NCBI RefSeq assembly: GCF_001988955.1
Contig: NZ_CP014263.1
Coordinates: forward strand, 1,178,001-1,242,000
Direction: 5' to 3'
DNA length: 64,000 nt
From: Spirosoma montaniterrae
GTDB lineage: Bacteria; Bacteroidota; Bacteroidia; Cytophagales; Spirosomataceae
In this document: positions 34,010 through 43,536 of the stretch, piece after piece
Position numbering within the stretch: the stretch's first letter is position 1
Layout: the number at the start of each line of letters is the position of its first letter
The notes under the pieces: model-generated
What the model saw: the letters and a program-made list of their open reading frames with translations, nothing else
The model's database searches: none
Told to the model about the DNA's origin: nothing
Position numbers and translations under genes: made by a program

Positions 34010-37000
34010 TTAGAACGTAGCGTTTAAGGTAATACCCATGCTGCGGGTGTTGGGGTTGCCGAAGTAATCCAGGCCCTGTGCCGGGCTAAGACCATACAGG
34101 CTGGTTTCGGGGTCGATACCGCTGTAGTTGGTGAACAACAGCAGGTTGCGTCCAAAAGCCGTGAGCGTGGCCCCTTTCAGGAACTTGCTGCCGCCAAACC
34201 AGTTGGCGGGCAGTTTGTAGCTCAGGTTGAGGTCGCGCAGCCGTACCCACGAGGCATCTTCAACAAACGGCTCATGCACACCGGCGGCACCCGTGGCCCG
34301 GCCATTGGCCTGAAACCAGTTGGCCTGCGTCAGCGTTACGGCCTGCGTGTTGGCCGGAGCTTCGGCAGAGGCCGTGTACAGGCCCGTTTGCGAATCGCGT
34401 CCCGTAGCCACTACGCCCTCGAAGGTGCGCTGTTGCCCGCGTTCGAGGGTCCGGGTAGTCATGCCGATGTTGGTCAGCACGGCCTCGGTGCCGTTCCAGA
34501 CGTCGCCCCCGCTGCGGATGTCCCACAGAAACGACAGCGACAGATTGCCGTAAGTGAGCGTATTCCGAATGCCCAGCAGGAAATTGGGGTTGGGGTTGCC
34601 CAGCAGCAGGTTGTCGCGCCGGACGGGGAAGCCTGCGTTCGGGTTGGCTACCGGCTGCCCCTGTGCGTTCAGCACTGGTTGTCCGTTGGGGCCAATCTGG
34701 TTCTGCGGTTCGATGATGACCCGGCCCTGTGCATCGCGCAGCCAGCCCGAACCATAGAACACGCCAAACTGCTGACCCGGCACCAAACGCGGCTGGAAGA
34801 TCGTACCAAAGCCCGGCAGCAGAATCGGCTGGTCGTCGCCGATGGTCGAGATAACGATGTTGCGGTTGCGGGTAAAGTTAAACGACGCTTCCCACTGGAA
34901 CTTGCTCTTTTTCACCGGGGTCACGGTCAGGATGGCTTCGATACCCCGGTTCTGCAACTCGCCCGCGTTGATAAGTTCGGAGGTAAAACCCGACGACGAC
35001 GCCCGTGGCACCGACACCAACTGGTTGCGGTTGCGCGAGTTGTAGTACGTAACGTCGAGCGAAACCCGGTTTTGGAGGAAGGCCAGTTCGGCACCTACCT
35101 CAACGGTTGTGTTCAATTCGGGCCGGAGGTTGGCGTTGCCGATCTGGTTGCTGAGTGTGGAGCCGCCGATGTTGCTGCCCCGAATCGGGAACGAGATGCC
35201 GTTGCCGAAACCGTCGGCAGCACCCGCCCGCACGAAAAACGTTTCGGTCGAATAAGCGGGCGGAATGTTACCGGCCTGCGCGAACGAACCCCGAATTTTG
35301 GCAAACGACAACGCGTTGCTGTTCAGCTTCAGCGCGTCGCTCAGAACGAGCGCACCGCTCACCGAACCGAACAGGAATGAATTGGTTTCGGTGGGCAGGG
35401 GCGAGGCCCATTCGTTCCGCAGCGAACCTTCCAGAATGGCCCAGCCCTTGTAGTCGGCTTTGACGTTGGTGAAGGCCGCGAACGTGCGCCGACGAGTCCG
35501 GTTCTGCACCGGGTTGGCAATAACAGTAGCGTTCGAGATGTTGAAGAAACCCGGCTGGTTGAACGTGTTTCCGTCTAAGTATGAGCGGGTTACATCGTTG
35601 TTGAAGAAGTTATGACCCACCAGCGCGGTTAGGTTGATGTCGCGTAGCTGCTTGGTAGCGGTCAGCAGAAAGTCGGTGTTGAAGGTCTTATTAACGAACG
35701 TTTCTTCGTAGATGCGCCCAAACCGGCCATCGCCCCCAAACGAGCCAATGTCGAAAGCGGCCACGCGCCGGTCGGTAAACACGTCGGCACCACCCCGGAA
35801 CATGGCACTCAGCCACGGCAGAATCTGGTAGTTGAGTTGCCCGTAGCCAATGAACCGGTCAACACGGTCGCGGTAGGGGTTTTTGTTGACCGTCCAGAGC
35901 GGACCGTCGGGGCCGAGGCCGAGATCGCTGGGGTTCATGCCGTCGATTTGGTCGCGGTTGCGGAAGTTACGCTGCGACCCGTTCGGGAACTGGTAGGCAA
36001 CGGGGTTGAGCGGGTCGCTCTGGCCGTTGAAAATATCGAAATGGGGGGGCGTGCGGTACAAGCCCTGCGTGACGCCCGTAAAGTTATCGCCCCGACCCAC
36101 GCGGTTGCCGCCTGAGTTGACATACGTAGCCGACGCCGACATCCGTAGTTTATCGCTCAGGGCCGACTCGCCGGAGAGTTTTACCGTTGTTCGCTCGAAC
36201 GTGTTGTTCGGAATAACCCCCGTTTGCGAAAGCCGACCCGCCGAAAAGTACATGTTGCCGTTGCGGTTGCCACTGCTGATACTCACGTGGTTGTCGAAGG
36301 TGCGGCCTGTCTGGTAAAAGTTACGCTGGTTGTCGAATACATTAGGCACAACCGTACCGGCGGTGGGGTCGGTAGTTGGCACGATGCGGCCCTGCGGGTA
36401 GCGGGCGTCGGTCAGTGAGGTGCTGTAGCGGAGGTCGCTGATGCGCGGCCCGAACATAAACGTTTGCCCCGGCACATCGCTGTAGGTGCCGTTGGTGCCC
36501 TGCGCAAACTGATCCTGCAACGGAAAAAAGCGGTTCACCTGATCGACCGAGGCCGACGAGTTGACCGTGACCGTAGTTTTGCGGGTATCGCTGCGCGAGC
36601 CTTTTTTGGTGGTAATCAGCACCACGCCACTACCCGCCTGAATGCCGTAGAGAGCCGTAGCTGCCGGGCCTTTCAACACCGAAATGCTTTCAATGTCATC
36701 GGGGTTGATGTCGACGGCCCGGTTCGAGTTATCGACCGACGACGACGACGACAGTGTGTTGAAGGTGTTGTTGATGGGAATACCATCGACTACAAACAGC
36801 GGCTGGCTGCTACCCTGAAACGACGATTTGCCCCGGATGTTGATGCTTGACGCGGCTCCCGGCGTACCGCCCTGGCTAATGACCTGCACCCCGGCCACCT
36901 TACCGTTCAGGGCATTGACGAGGTTCGGCTCCCGCGCCCGAATAATTTCGTCGCTTTTCACCTGCTGGGCCGAGTAAGTCAGCGTTTTCTTTTCCTGGCT

Positions 37001-37327
37001 GATGCCGAGTGCCGTTACAATCACTTCGTTGAGCTGGCGGCTGTCTTCGGCGAGAGTAATGTTGAGTGTCGATGCCGAACCAATCTCAACCTCCTGGGTC
37101 AGGAACCCGACTGCCGATACCACAAGCCGGGCGGCATTAGTGGGGAGGGCCAACCGGTAGTTGCCGTTGGCATCGGACGTAGTACCGCGATTCGTGCCTT
37201 TTACCACAAGGCTGGCTCCCGGTATCACTGAACCATTTGCGCTGACCTGCCCCGTCAGGGTTCGTTCCTGGGCAAAGGTGAGCGCACTGACCAGAATAAA
37301 CGCGATCAGTAAACCTGTTTTTCTCAT
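34010..37327 (-). CDS. SusC/RagA-type TonB-linked outer-membrane transporter
   Basis: 1105 residues. Signal peptide (MRKTGLLIAFILVSALTFAQ), then a carboxypeptidase-regulatory-like domain (LTGQVSANGSVIPGASLVVKG), then the TonB box/plug (LNEVIVTALGISQEKKTLTYSAQQV; SIN(I)RGKSSFQ, PLFVVDGIPINN, DIESISVLKGPAATALYG). The rest is a 22-strand barrel ending with an aromatic residue (GITLNATF). Located four bases upstream of its SusD partner. Together they import a nutrient using TonB energy. Confidence 0.93.
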   Translation of the reverse strand: MRKTGLLIAFILVSALTFAQERTLTGQVSANGSVIPGASLVVKGTNRGTTSDANGNYRLALPTNAARLVVSAVGFLTQEVEIGSASTLNITLAEDSRQLNEVIVTALGISQEKKTLTYSAQQVKSDEIIRAREPNLVNALNGKVAGVQVISQGGTPGAASSINIRGKSSFQGSSQPLFVVDGIPINNTFNTLSSSSSVDNSNRAVDINPDDIESISVLKGPAATALYGIQAGSGVVLITTKKGSRSDTRKTTVTVNSSASVDQVNRFFPLQDQFAQGTNGTYSDVPGQTFMFGPRISDLRYSTSLTDARYPQGRIVPTTDPTAGTVVPNVFDNQRNFYQTGRTFDNHVSISSGNRNGNMYFSAGRLSQTGVIPNNTFERTTVKLSGESALSDKLRMSASATYVNSGGNRVGRGDNFTGVTQGLYRTPPHFDIFNGQSDPLNPVAYQFPNGSQRNFRNRDQIDGMNPSDLGLGPDGPLWTVNKNPYRDRVDRFIGYGQLNYQILPWLSAMFRGGADVFTDRRVAAFDIGSFGGDGRFGRIYEETFVNKTFNTDFLLTATKQLRDINLTALVGHNFFNNDVTRSYLDGNTFNQPGFFNISNATVIANPVQNRTRRRTFAAFTNVKADYKGWAILEGSLRNEWASPLPTETNSFLFGSVSGALVLSDALKLNSNALSFAKIRGSFAQAGNIPPAYSTETFFVRAGAADGFGNGISFPIRGSNIGGSTLSNQIGNANLRPELNTTVEVGAELAFLQNRVSLDVTYYNSRNRNQLVSVPRASSSGFTSELINAGELQNRGIEAILTVTPVKKSKFQWEASFNFTRNRNIVISTIGDDQPILLPGFGTIFQPRLVPGQQFGVFYGSGWLRDAQGRVIIEPQNQIGPNGQPVLNAQGQPVANPNAGFPVRRDNLLLGNPNPNFLLGIRNTLTYGNLSLSFLWDIRSGGDVWNGTEAVLTNIGMTTRTLERGQQRTFEGVVATGRDSQTGLYTASAEAPANTQAVTLTQANWFQANGRATGAAGVHEPFVEDASWVRLRDLNLSYKLPANWFGGSKFLKGATLTAFGRNLLLFTNYSGIDPETSLYGLSPAQGLDYFGNPNTRSMGITLNATF

Positions 37328-37448
37328 GTAGATAAGTAGATGATGATAACTATAAAACCAAAAATGGTAGTATTGCTATCAACAACATGAGTAAAATTTT
37401 GTTCGCTCAACAGGTCTCCGAGACGAAATTTAATGTAGCTCTACGTGG

Positions 37449-38585
37449 CTATCGCAGAAATTCAGCTACTAAAATGCCCAGATACGTGCCGATGGCGTTG
37501 CCCAAAGTTCCGACCAGTACAGCAGGCAGTTGCAGGTCGGGCCGACCGAGACTTTTTGCCAGTGCCAATGCCGATGTTGCCCCGCCCACATTCGCCTGCG
37601 ACGCAATACCCAGCACGGCCCAGTCCTGCCGAAACACTGCCCCCAGCCCGAACAGAATCAGCGCGTGAATCAGTACCAGCGTCAAAATCATACCGAATAA
37701 TATGACGGCTAACTGACCGTCGCGGATAAGCGCGGCCACATCGCAGTAAGCCCCGATTACGGCCAGAAAAACATAAATTCCGAACAGGCCCAGTAGCCGA
37801 CTGCCCCGCAGGTTGTTCACAACCCGAAACTGCGCCAGTGCCAGCGCAATGGTAGTCAGCACCAGCACAAACGGCAACCCCGACACCAGGGCGGCTATTT
37901 GTTTCGACAGAAAAATGGCCCCTATGCCCAAGCTCAGCAGGAGAGCCAGGTCGCTGGGCGTCAGGGTATCCGAATCTGAAAAGGGGTTGCTGTCGGCATC
38001 GGTTTGTGCATTTGTGGCCGTGGGCAGTGTGCGCGGAAAGCGTTGTTGCAAGAAGCGCGGCACCGATAGCGTAACAACCATCCAGAGCGTAGTCATGATG
38101 TTGTCGGCGGCAGTGGCGGCAATGAATAGATTACCAGCTTTCGATACGTTGTAGTGCAATGCTACAGCGTGAAAATTAACACTACCGCCAATATACGTGC
38201 CGGTAAACATGCCCGCCAGCGCGTAATGCAGCGCACCGATGGTTTGCGGGGCCGAAAAGAGCCATACGCTGGTTAGCACCCCGATGATGACCCCTGCCGA
38301 ACCAATCAGATACATACTCAGCATAGGCAGACCGGCCTGCCGAAGGTCTTTGAGATTGACACTCAATAGCAACAAAAACAGCGAAAACGGGGCTACATAG
38401 CTGAAGATACCATCATAAACAGGCGTCTCGGTAGTGGGAATAAGGCCGAAGTTGGCTTCGATGGCAGTCAGCAGAATAACCAACAGGGCTGTACCGATGT
38501 GATGGAAACCGGGTTTGCGGGAAAGCCATTCGCAGATGACAACGTTCAGACAAAGAATAAACAGGATGAAAAGCGTGTCGGTCAC
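37449..38585 (-). CDS. DUF819 family membrane permease
   Basis: 378 residues from a GTG start. About ten membrane helices. DUF819 blocks: PVYDGIFSYVAPFSLFLLLLSVNLKDL, ALAGMFTGTYIGGSVNFHAVA, AATAADNIMTTLWMV, IASQANVGGATSALALAKSLGRPDLQLPAVLVGTLGNAIGTYLG. The transport substrate of the family is unknown. It stands between two oppositely oriented SusC/SusD pairs, 121 bases after the first in the direction of transcription, without obvious linkage. Confidence 0.85.
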   Translation of the reverse strand: MTDTLFILFILCLNVVICEWLSRKPGFHHIGTALLVILLTAIEANFGLIPTTETPVYDGIFSYVAPFSLFLLLLSVNLKDLRQAGLPMLSMYLIGSAGVIIGVLTSVWLFSAPQTIGALHYALAGMFTGTYIGGSVNFHAVALHYNVSKAGNLFIAATAADNIMTTLWMVVTLSVPRFLQQRFPRTLPTATNAQTDADSNPFSDSDTLTPSDLALLLSLGIGAIFLSKQIAALVSGLPFVLVLTTIALALAQFRVVNNLRGSRLLGLFGIYVFLAVIGAYCDVAALIRDGQLAVILFGMILTLVLIHALILFGLGAVFRQDWAVLGIASQANVGGATSALALAKSLGRPDLQLPAVLVGTLGNAIGTYLGILVAEFLR

Positions 38586-38786
38586 GATAAAAAAAGAGAA
38601 GATGTAGAACGTAAATATACTTAAGTGTCAGGCTGTTTGATGCTTGTAAGGCATAAATTAAGGCCCAAATATCATAAGGCTTTTGCTTGCATTCGTAAAA
38701 TATTTTCTAACAGAAATAGTAAATCGCCAAACAAACCATTACTTTGCGACAAGTTTCTTTAAAATTTTAACCTAACTTAAAGTCAA

Positions 38787-41700
38787 ATGAACAGAAAATT
38801 ACTACTGAGTTTGTGGTTGTTTTTTGGCCTAACGGTAACAGGACTCGCACAGGGTCAGACAGTTACTGGTAAAGTAACCGACTCGCGCGGAAACGGATTG
38901 CCGGGGGTGTCGGTTTTGGTCAAAGGCACCGCACAAGGTACTACAACCGACGCCGATGGGAACTTTCAGTTGAACGCGCCAGCCACTGCCCGTATCGGCT
39001 TCAGCTACATCGGCTTCCTGAGCCAGGAAGTAGCCGTCAACAACCGCTCGACCCTCAACGTTACGCTGGGCGAAGACACCCGCCAGCTCGAAGAGGTAGT
39101 GGTATCGGGTCTGGCAACTACCGTAAAACGGTCTAATCTGGCAAACGCCGTTGCCCGGCTCGACAGCAAGGAACTGACGGGCGTAACCAGTCCGGTTACT
39201 ACCGATGGGGCTTTGCAGGGAAAATTGGCCGGTGCCAATATCGTTGCCAACACGTCTGTGCCGGGGGGCGGCTTCAACCTCCAGTTCCGTGGCGTTTCAA
39301 CGCTTGGTGCCTCGGCTTCGCAGCCCCTGTTTATCGTCGATGGCGTATACATCGACAACGGTCAGTACTCCAATGGCCGGTCGGCAGCCAACAAAGCGGC
39401 AGCGGGGTCATCGCAAAGCACACAGGATAACAACGCCAACCGATTGGCCGACCTTAACCCCGACGATATCGAAAGCATCGAAGTGCTGAAAGGTTCGTCG
39501 GCGGCTGCTATTTACGGTACGCGGGCCAATGCCGGGGTAGTAATCATCAATACCAAGCGCGGTAAAGGTGGTAAAACAACCGTATCGTTTGGGCAGGACT
39601 TAGGCTTCAGCAAGGCACTCAGCTACTACGGCGGTTCTGACTGGACCGAGCAGAAACTCACTGATCACTTCTCGAATACGAAAAATCCCGATGGAACGCC
39701 CAACGCGGCTGGCATTGCCCAGTTGAATGCGGAGATTGCAGCACTCCGGGCGGCTCGTGCCAATGGCACCTATACCGATTGGGAGCGGGTTGTCTATGGT
39801 GGCACCGGAGCCATTCGCAACACCCGGCTGGGGGTCGCGGGAGGAAACGACCGGACCAAGTTTTACGTCAACGGGAGTATCTCGGATGAAACAGGGATTA
39901 TCAAAAATACCGGCTTTCAGCGGTACTCGCTACGGGCGAACGTAGATCACAAACTGACGAACTGGCTCGATTTCAGCATTAACTCGAACTACATTGTCAG
40001 CAACAACGACCGGGGCTGGACCGGAAATGATAACTCGTATATCAACTACGGCTACGCATTACCCTACACGCGCCCGTATGTCAATCTGTATCCCGATGCG
40101 AACGGGCAGTATCCGAACAACCGCAACGGCGTAGGCGAAAACCCGCTGGCTGTTCGTGACCGGGCTGTCAACAACCAGAAAAACAACCGCGTGTTGCAGG
40201 GCTTCACCGTGAACGCCCGCGCCATCAATACGGCTAAGTCGTCGCTGACGTTCCGGGTCAATGGTGGGCTGGATTACCAGAACGGTTTCGCAACAATCTG
40301 GTTGCCATCTGATCTGCAATCGCAGTTGGCCGAGGCTAATCCCGGTTATGCGCAGGATACCCGCACCGAAGTGTTTAACTCGAACGTACAGTTTTCGGCG
40401 ATTTACACGCAGGCGGTTATGGATGGTCGGCTCAACCTGACCACGTCGGCAGGGGCGGTTCGGCTCTATAAATACCTGCGTTCCAACTACGTGCGTGGCA
40501 CGGGGCTGCCCGCTGGCGTGTCGAACCCGGCTCGTGGTCGTGTAATCGACGGTTTTGCTGAATATCAGGAGAATACCGACGTTGGTTTGTTTGCGCAGCA
40601 GGATGCCAACTTTGACGACAAGATTATCGGCTCGGTAGGTATCCGTTTCGATAAATCGACGCTGAACAGTGAATTCGACAAATTTTACGCCTTTCCACGG
40701 GCGGCAGTAGCCGTTAATGCGACCCGCTTTGGCTCATGGGCCGGCAGCACGGTGAGTCAGTTGAAGTTCCGCGTTGCCTACGGGCAAACGGCGGGTCTGC
40801 CCAACTTCGGTACGCCCTATTCGCAGTTGCAGGTTGTTGGTGTAGGTGGTCAGGGCGGTTTGGTGCCATCGACCGTTCTTGGTAACAATAATATCAAGCC
40901 CGAGCGTGCTACTGAATTGGAATACGGGGTTGACTTCGGCCTGCTCAATGGCCGGATAACGGGTGAATTTACGCTGTACAACAAAAAAGTGTTCGACCTG
41001 ATTCAGCCGTTGACAACTGCTCCAACAACGGGCGTAACCTCAACACAGATCAATGCCGCCGACCTCACCAACCGGGGGCTTGAGTTCTCGCTGGGTGCCG
41101 ACGTGGTTCGGAGCGAGAACTTCAAGTGGTTTATTCAGCCGATCTTCTGGTACAACCGCTCAAAAATTACGCGGCTGGCTATTCCCGAACGTCTGACGGG
41201 CGGCTTCGGTGCAACGTTTGGGCAGTGGCGTGTGAAAGGCCCGGACGCCGATGGCCGGACCTATTCGCCAACCGAAATTGTTGGACAGCCCCGCACACTG
41301 CCTGCCACTGATCCTGGCTTTGCCACGTCGTGGACGAGCTACGGCGACGCTCAGCCCAAATACGAACTCTCGCTGAACAACCGGATTACGTTCCTGAAAA
41401 ATTTCGAGTTCTCGGCACTGCTCAACTACCGCCATAAGTTCACAGTAGTATCGCTGACGCGCGTGCTCTGGGATGAGGGCGGTAATACCTACGACTGGAA
41501 TGAAACCGATGATCGGGGAAATGACGGTAACACGCCGAACGGTATCTACCGGCAGAATGCCAACGGCCTCGACGAAAATGGCGTTCCGAAGCCGGGCTAC
41601 AACCCCAATATCTACAGCTTCCTGAAACTGCGCGAAGTGGCCCTGTACTACCGCGTTCCGACGCCGACCCTGAAGCAGGTGTTTGGTAATGTCGTCAGCA

Positions 41701-41870
41701 ACGTTCGGATAGGCATTTCGGGTAATAACGTGCTCCGCTGGACCGACTACACGGCTGGCTACGACCCTGAAAACTCGAACTTCGGTTCGCTGGCATTAGG
41801 GGGCGGTGTCGACCTCGGCTCGTCGCCTGCCGTTCGCCGGATGATGTTCCACATCGCCGTTGATTTTTAA
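38787..41870 (+). CDS. SusC/RagA-type TonB-linked outer-membrane transporter (second pair)
   Basis: 1027 residues. Signal peptide MNRKLLLSLWLFFGLTVTGLA, regulatory-like domain VTGKVTDSRGNGLPGVSVLVKG, then the plug with LEEVVVSGLATTVKRSNLANAV, LQFRGVSTLGASASQPLFIVDGVYID and DIESIEVLKGSSAAAIYGTRANAGVV. The barrel ends with MMFHIAVDF. It belongs to a different SusC lineage from the 34010-37327 protein, judging by the plug sequences (LATTVKRSNLANAV against LGISQEKKTLTYSA). A SusD gene follows after 45 bases. Confidence 0.93.
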   Translation: MNRKLLLSLWLFFGLTVTGLAQGQTVTGKVTDSRGNGLPGVSVLVKGTAQGTTTDADGNFQLNAPATARIGFSYIGFLSQEVAVNNRSTLNVTLGEDTRQLEEVVVSGLATTVKRSNLANAVARLDSKELTGVTSPVTTDGALQGKLAGANIVANTSVPGGGFNLQFRGVSTLGASASQPLFIVDGVYIDNGQYSNGRSAANKAAAGSSQSTQDNNANRLADLNPDDIESIEVLKGSSAAAIYGTRANAGVVIINTKRGKGGKTTVSFGQDLGFSKALSYYGGSDWTEQKLTDHFSNTKNPDGTPNAAGIAQLNAEIAALRAARANGTYTDWERVVYGGTGAIRNTRLGVAGGNDRTKFYVNGSISDETGIIKNTGFQRYSLRANVDHKLTNWLDFSINSNYIVSNNDRGWTGNDNSYINYGYALPYTRPYVNLYPDANGQYPNNRNGVGENPLAVRDRAVNNQKNNRVLQGFTVNARAINTAKSSLTFRVNGGLDYQNGFATIWLPSDLQSQLAEANPGYAQDTRTEVFNSNVQFSAIYTQAVMDGRLNLTTSAGAVRLYKYLRSNYVRGTGLPAGVSNPARGRVIDGFAEYQENTDVGLFAQQDANFDDKIIGSVGIRFDKSTLNSEFDKFYAFPRAAVAVNATRFGSWAGSTVSQLKFRVAYGQTAGLPNFGTPYSQLQVVGVGGQGGLVPSTVLGNNNIKPERATELEYGVDFGLLNGRITGEFTLYNKKVFDLIQPLTTAPTTGVTSTQINAADLTNRGLEFSLGADVVRSENFKWFIQPIFWYNRSKITRLAIPERLTGGFGATFGQWRVKGPDADGRTYSPTEIVGQPRTLPATDPGFATSWTSYGDAQPKYELSLNNRITFLKNFEFSALLNYRHKFTVVSLTRVLWDEGGNTYDWNETDDRGNDGNTPNGIYRQNANGLDENGVPKPGYNPNIYSFLKLREVALYYRVPTPTLKQVFGNVVSNVRIGISGNNVLRWTDYTAGYDPENSNFGSLALGGGVDLGSSPAVRRMMFHIAVDF

Positions 41871-41915
41871 GTAGCTAAAAAACACCGTTTTGTGTTATAA
41901 AGACGTTTTCTTACT

Positions 41916-43256
41916 ATGAAAAAACATACATCTATTCTGCTCGCCGGTATGCTGGCGGGTAGTTTCACGGCCTGCAATCCGCTGCAAACGGAACAGGTTA
42001 TCGACCCAAACTTTCCCAGTGTGGGGGCGGTTTCGGCCAATGCATCGAAAGCTCAGTTAGACGCCCTCGCCATTGGTCAGATTTCGCTGGCCCGTGGAAC
42101 TAATGCAACGGGTTATGGCACCTACTTGCTTATCGTAGGAACGATTGGCAAAGAACTGTTTAACTTCAACGGCACCGAGTCGCGCTGGATGACCGAACTG
42201 AACGGAACACGCCCCATTGATAACTCGGCTTTCTACAACGGCGCAACAACTACGTTCGGGTTGCCGGTTCGTCAGGCCAACATCACGCTGGCCTCGCTCA
42301 ATAACACCAGTTCGGTTAGTGATGCACAGAAGAACGGCTACCGGGGTATTGCCAACACCTACAAAGGACTGGCCTATCTGTATATGCTGAATGCACAGGG
42401 AACCAACGGTATTCGTCTGAACGTAGAAGACCCCTTCAAGCCCAGTAAGCTGGCGAGCTATGCCGAATCGCTGGCGGGTATCGCCAAAATTCTGGACGAG
42501 GGTGCTACGCAGTTGGATCAGGCCGGTACGGCTTTCGCGTTTACTACGCCTTCCGGGCTGGCGGGTTTCAATACCCCCGCTACTTTCAAGCGGTTCAACC
42601 GGGCCATTGCCCTGCGGGTAGCTATCTATCAGGCCGACTGGGCTAAAGCGGCTACCTTGCTGCCCCAGACGTTCTACAACGCATCGGGCGATCTGAATGT
42701 CGGCCCCCGCAATACGTACAACCCTACGCCCCCCGACGTGCAGAACCCTTTGCTCAACACCTCATCGAGCCAGATTGTGGGTGTGAAAGAGGTATTCGAG
42801 GCCGCCGAACCCGGCGACAAGCGGTTGGCAAAAGTACGGAAGCTGGACGCGCCCCTGACGTATACCTCCGGTGTTAACTACAGTACACCGTATCTGACCA
42901 ATATGTTTACCAGTGCCAGCGACGCCATCCCCATTATTCGGAACGAAGAGCTGGTGCTGATTGCCGCCGAAATTGCTGCCCAACAAGGTAATGTAGCCGA
43001 AGCTACCCGAAACATCAATATTGTTCGGACGGCGGCTGGCTTGCCCAACTACGCAGGTGCCACCACGAAAGACGCCCTTATCAATGCCATTCTGAAAGAG
43101 CGGCTGTATTCGCTGTTCTACGAAGGCCATCGCTGGGTCGATATGCGTCGGTATAACAAACTTGGCGAAATTATACTGCCTGTGACCGGAATGAAAGTGC
43201 TGGAACGGCTGGAACGCCCGGTTGCCGAAGTAAACTGGGATATCTTCAACCCGTAG
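41916..43256 (+). CDS. SusD/RagB-like nutrient-binding lipoprotein (second pair)
   Basis: 446 residues. Lipobox FTAC in MKKHTSILLAGMLAGSFTAC. Conserved RagB features: GIANTYKGLAYLYMLNAQG in the TPR-like core, RNEELVLIAAEIAAQQGNVAEATRNINIVRTAAGLP, and ERLYSLFYEGHRWVDMRRYNKL near the C-terminus. It works as the surface-exposed partner of the SusC protein encoded just upstream. Ligand unknown. Confidence 0.92.
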   Translation: MKKHTSILLAGMLAGSFTACNPLQTEQVIDPNFPSVGAVSANASKAQLDALAIGQISLARGTNATGYGTYLLIVGTIGKELFNFNGTESRWMTELNGTRPIDNSAFYNGATTTFGLPVRQANITLASLNNTSSVSDAQKNGYRGIANTYKGLAYLYMLNAQGTNGIRLNVEDPFKPSKLASYAESLAGIAKILDEGATQLDQAGTAFAFTTPSGLAGFNTPATFKRFNRAIALRVAIYQADWAKAATLLPQTFYNASGDLNVGPRNTYNPTPPDVQNPLLNTSSSQIVGVKEVFEAAEPGDKRLAKVRKLDAPLTYTSGVNYSTPYLTNMFTSASDAIPIIRNEELVLIAAEIAAQQGNVAEATRNINIVRTAAGLPNYAGATTKDALINAILKERLYSLFYEGHRWVDMRRYNKLGEIILPVTGMKVLERLERPVAEVNWDIFNP

Positions 43257-43264
43257 ACGAGTTT

Positions 43265-43531
43265 TTTAAACGCAGAGGAGGGGAGATTTCGCAGAGATCA
43301 CAGAGTTTATACGATATTGAATTAGGTGTGGCGTATGGCTGGCGCGAGGGAGACGCAAAGGGTTGCGTCTCTACGCCGGATGGTCACTTGTAGAGACGCA
43401 ACCCTTTGCGTCTCCCTCGCGCCAGCCGTCGCCCTTTGCGTCTCCTGTGCGCCAGCCATACGACAAAGCAATGTCAATAGGGTATTAAAACTCAATAATC
43501 TCTGCGAAACCTCCCCTCCTCTGCGTTTAAA
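43265..43531. repeat. Nested palindrome: outer arms type G around a type B element
   Basis: Outer arms 43265-43297 and 43499-43531 match in 32 of 33 positions (TTTAAACGCAGAGGAGGGGA...). Between them lies an entire type B element (listed separately). The structure is that of one palindromic repeat having inserted into the loop of another. It fills the gap between susD and the convergent subtilase gene; the right arm ends six bases before the subtilase stop. Confidence 0.85.
43309..43477. repeat. Palindromic repeat type B, copy 2
   Basis: Left arm 43331-43374 (GCGTATGGCTGGCGCGAGGG, then AGACGCAAAGGGTTGCGTCT and CTAC) pairs with 43390-43426, and a further right-hand piece at 43427-43462 repeats part of the arm (CCCTTTGCGTCTCC...GCGCCAGCCATACG). 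Thus this copy has a duplicated right arm, while copy 1 has a duplicated left arm. Flanks ATACGA(A/T)ATTGAAT and GTCAA are shared with copy 1, giving 169 bases in both. Confidence 0.85.
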
Positions 43532-43536
43532 CGTAT

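Noticed and set aside
34274..35380. 368-codon plus-strand ORF within susC
   Set aside because: Antisense to a well-conserved SusC barrel; Arg/His-rich translation without domains.
38739..38746. TTACTTTG as -7 box upstream of the second susC
   Set aside because: One mismatch to TAnnTTTG and no -33 at the right distance; too weak to list.
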